Source: Gammaproteobacteria bacterium
Lineage (GTDB): Bacteria; Pseudomonadota; Gammaproteobacteria; Thiohalomonadales; Thiohalomonadaceae
NCBI GenBank assembly: GCA_015231435.1
Contig: JADGBN010000018.1
Coordinates: 1-37,379, forward strand
DNA length: 37,379 nucleotides
Direction of reading: 5' to 3'
The position numbers and the translations under genes were made by a program. Numbering within the stretch: position 1 is the first letter of the stretch; every line of letters begins with the position of its first letter. Below the pieces are notes generated by a model. That model made no database searches. It worked only from the letters and a program-made list of their open reading frames with translations, and was not told where the DNA came from. Positions 36,100 to 37,379 of this stretch are shown here, one piece after another.

Positions 36100-36514
36100 T
36101 CGGCGTAGCGGTTTTTTGCCAACTGCCCAAAACAACCCCGTCACGACTTAAAGCGGCCTGGCTGGCGGTGATATCGAGCAAATAATAGTAGGTATTATCC
36201 GGTTCAGACGCCTGTTTGCAGTTCAGGCTGGCGGTAGCGGTTGCCCCGCTGCTTACCGCCGCCGCCGCCCAAAAACAGCGAAAGAGCTCACTGCCACCGG
36301 CCGCTTGAGCTGCAAAAATCTCGGCCCGACCATTATAGTGCACCAGCAACCGATCAAAATTGGCACCGTGTTCCCCCTGCATACGACTCCCGGCGACAAC
36401 CTGCCACTCCCCAGAAGCGGGATGCGGAGAACAGCCCACCAGAAGAAAAAGAGGCAATAGAAAAAGAAGCACCACGCCACGCAGAAGAGGCAAAAAGGAG
36501 AGGGTATTGCGCAT
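36089..36514 (-). CDS. Small predicted lipoprotein, function unknown
   Basis: The 141-residue protein has a type-II signal peptide: hydrophobic LLRGVVLLFLLPLFLLVGC with a lipobox LVGC and modified Cys28. Ser at +2 predicts the outer membrane. The mature part (about 113 residues) contains two further Cys (ELFRCFW and SLNCKQ) that could pair, and a C-terminal DGVVLGSWQK segment. AGGA lies nine bases before the ATG. I recognise no family. Its size and location, 1.6 kb from an operon whose secretin lacks a known pilotin, allow a pilotin role, but nothing specific in the sequence shows it. Confidence 0.65.
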   Translation of the reverse strand: MRNTLSFLPLLRGVVLLFLLPLFLLVGCSPHPASGEWQVVAGSRMQGEHGANFDRLLVHYNGRAEIFAAQAAGGSELFRCFWAAAAVSSGATATASLNCKQASEPDNTYYYLLDITASQAALSRDGVVLGSWQKTATPIKD

Positions 36515-36571
36515 TGAAAAAAGTCCTGAATAGAGAAAAAGGAATCGTACCTGAATATTGTCCGAAACGGC

Positions 36572-36587
36572 ACTGATCCAAATCAGT
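36572..36587 (-). terminator. Small hairpin at the end of the 7TMR-DISM cyclase gene
   Basis: ACTGAT (36572-36577) and ATCAGT (36582-36587) form a perfect 6-bp stem with a 4-base loop overlapping the TAA stop. The stem is A/T-rich and no T-run follows closely (CCTTTTTC comes about 30 bases later), so its role as a terminator is doubtful. Confidence 0.3.
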
Positions 36588-37379
36588 TATACCCTCTTTC
36601 CCTCAGTATCGGCGAGACAAACCGTATTCCGTCCCGCCTGTTTCGCGTAGTACATGGCCTTATCGGCGTGATGCGACAGTTCGTTTTCCGTGCGCCCGTG
36701 AGCCGGATAGATGGCTACGCCGATGCTACTGGAAATCGCTAGCTGGTGTGTCTCCACTAGGAAGACTTGATTCAAGGTTTGACAGATGCTGTTGCCCACA
36801 TCAAGCGCGTCTTGTACCGACTCGATCCGCCGTAGTAGCACTACAAATTCATCACCACCGATACGGGCAACCGTATCAGACACCCGAACCCGTCCGCTAA
36901 TCCGAGTAGCGACTTCCCGCAGCAGAGAATCGCCGATCGCATGGCCATACGTGTCATTGACCGGCTTGAACTTGTCCAGATCAAGGTAAAGCAGCGCAAG
37001 TCTGGATTTGTCTCGCTGTGCGGCAGCAATTGCCTGTGACAACCGGTCAGCAAACAGGCTGCGATTGGCAAGCCCCGTCAGTGCATCATGCTGTGCGAGA
37101 TCGCGCTGTCGCTGCTCACTTTGCGAAAGGCGCTCATTGGCGGCCGCAAGTTCGGCAGTTCTTGATGCAACACGCTCTTCAAGCATGTGCTCGGATTCCT
37201 TCAATTGTTCGATGTTCGCTTGCTTCGCCGCAAGTGCTTCGGCCTGTGCCGCCTCCCTTGCCAGTCGCTCATCCTGTATCCGATTTGCCAAGGCGAACGA
37301 CAGCAATAGTATGGCAATCACCGAACCAAACTGCAGTCCGTGAATGGTGATGAAATTGGACGGCAGAAAACCAAAATTG
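36587..37379 (-). CDS. 7TMR-DISM diguanylate cyclase (GGDEF), 5' part outside the window
   Basis: This is the C-terminal 264 codons of a larger gene whose start lies beyond the right edge. The frame stays open to 37379 and the first residues, NFGFLPSNFITIHGLQFGS, followed by VIAILLLSFALANRI, match the last helix of a 7TMR-DISM module. A coiled-coil linker (ERLAREAAQAEALAAKQ) leads to the GGDEF domain with GGDEF in VARIGGDEFVVLLRR and an intact I-site RVSD just before it. It should make c-di-GMP. An extracellular sugar-binding DISMED2 domain is expected upstream but is not seen here. Confidence 0.9.
   Translation of the reverse strand, partial: NFGFLPSNFITIHGLQFGSVIAILLLSFALANRIQDERLAREAAQAEALAAKQANIEQLKESEHMLEERVASRTAELAAANERLSQSEQRQRDLAQHDALTGLANRSLFADRLSQAIAAAQRDKSRLALLYLDLDKFKPVNDTYGHAIGDSLLREVATRISGRVRVSDTVARIGGDEFVVLLRRIESVQDALDVGNSICQTLNQVFLVETHQLAISSSIGVAIYPAHGRTENELSHHADKAMYYAKQAGRNTVCLADTEGKRV

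Overview
The window is a gene-dense chromosomal segment of a gammaproteobacterium. The evidence is the gene content and the pairings: folA-thyA-lgt, an ErpA-type Fe-S carrier, birA-coaX-SPOR, a DUF2956 protein, a canonical gspC-N type II secretion operon, and the MEP-pathway enzyme IspF. I cannot name a genus from sequence alone. No rRNA, tRNA, CRISPR array, phage or transposase gene was seen. The only mobile-type element is a 126-bp palindromic repeat present twice in opposite orientation.

Layout. 1-126: repeat copy 1. 267-2448 (+): an MBL-fold phosphodiesterase and ffh, convergent with 2445-6698 (-): trpG-trpD-trpC and an Atm1-type ABC exporter. 6776-7247: a doubtful small ORF and a DUF2956 membrane protein. 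7434-9457 (+): a periplasmic solute-binding protein whose gene overlaps that of a membrane diguanylate cyclase, probably a ligand-sensing c-di-GMP module. 9536-10652 (-): two tandem single-pass coiled-coil proteins of unknown function with similar C-terminal tails. 10761-15194 (-): argC, bactofilin, erpA, birA, coaX and a SPOR protein. 15305-15443: repeat copy 2, which supplies the last codons and stop of folA. 15421-18574 (-): wecA-like gene, lgt, thyA, folA. 18680-34498 (-): a T2SS operon gspC to gspN that runs by stop/start overlaps into gcvPB and dgkA, followed by a PfkB-family kinase, a DHH phosphoesterase and ispF. 34624-36099 (+): a phosphohexomutase divergent from gspC. 36089-37379 (-): a small lipoprotein and the C-terminal part of a 7TMR-DISM/GGDEF diguanylate cyclase cut by the window edge.

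How the genes work together. The T2SS block encodes the inner-membrane platform (C, F, L, M), ATPase (E), secretin (D), pseudopilus (G-K) and GspN. Prepilin peptidase (GspO/PilD) is not here and no certain pilotin was found. Several neighbours act at the envelope: Lgt, the WecA-like transferase, DgkA, the bactofilin, the SPOR protein and the phosphohexomutase. Two diguanylate cyclases, one paired with a periplasmic binding protein, suggest that c-di-GMP responds to external ligands.

Most of the window is ordinary core genome. The points most worth attention are the palindromic repeat and its use as the folA 3' end, ispF lacking any ATG/GTG/TTG start that would keep its metal-binding N-terminus, the tandem coiled-coil membrane paralogues, and the binding-protein/cyclase pair.
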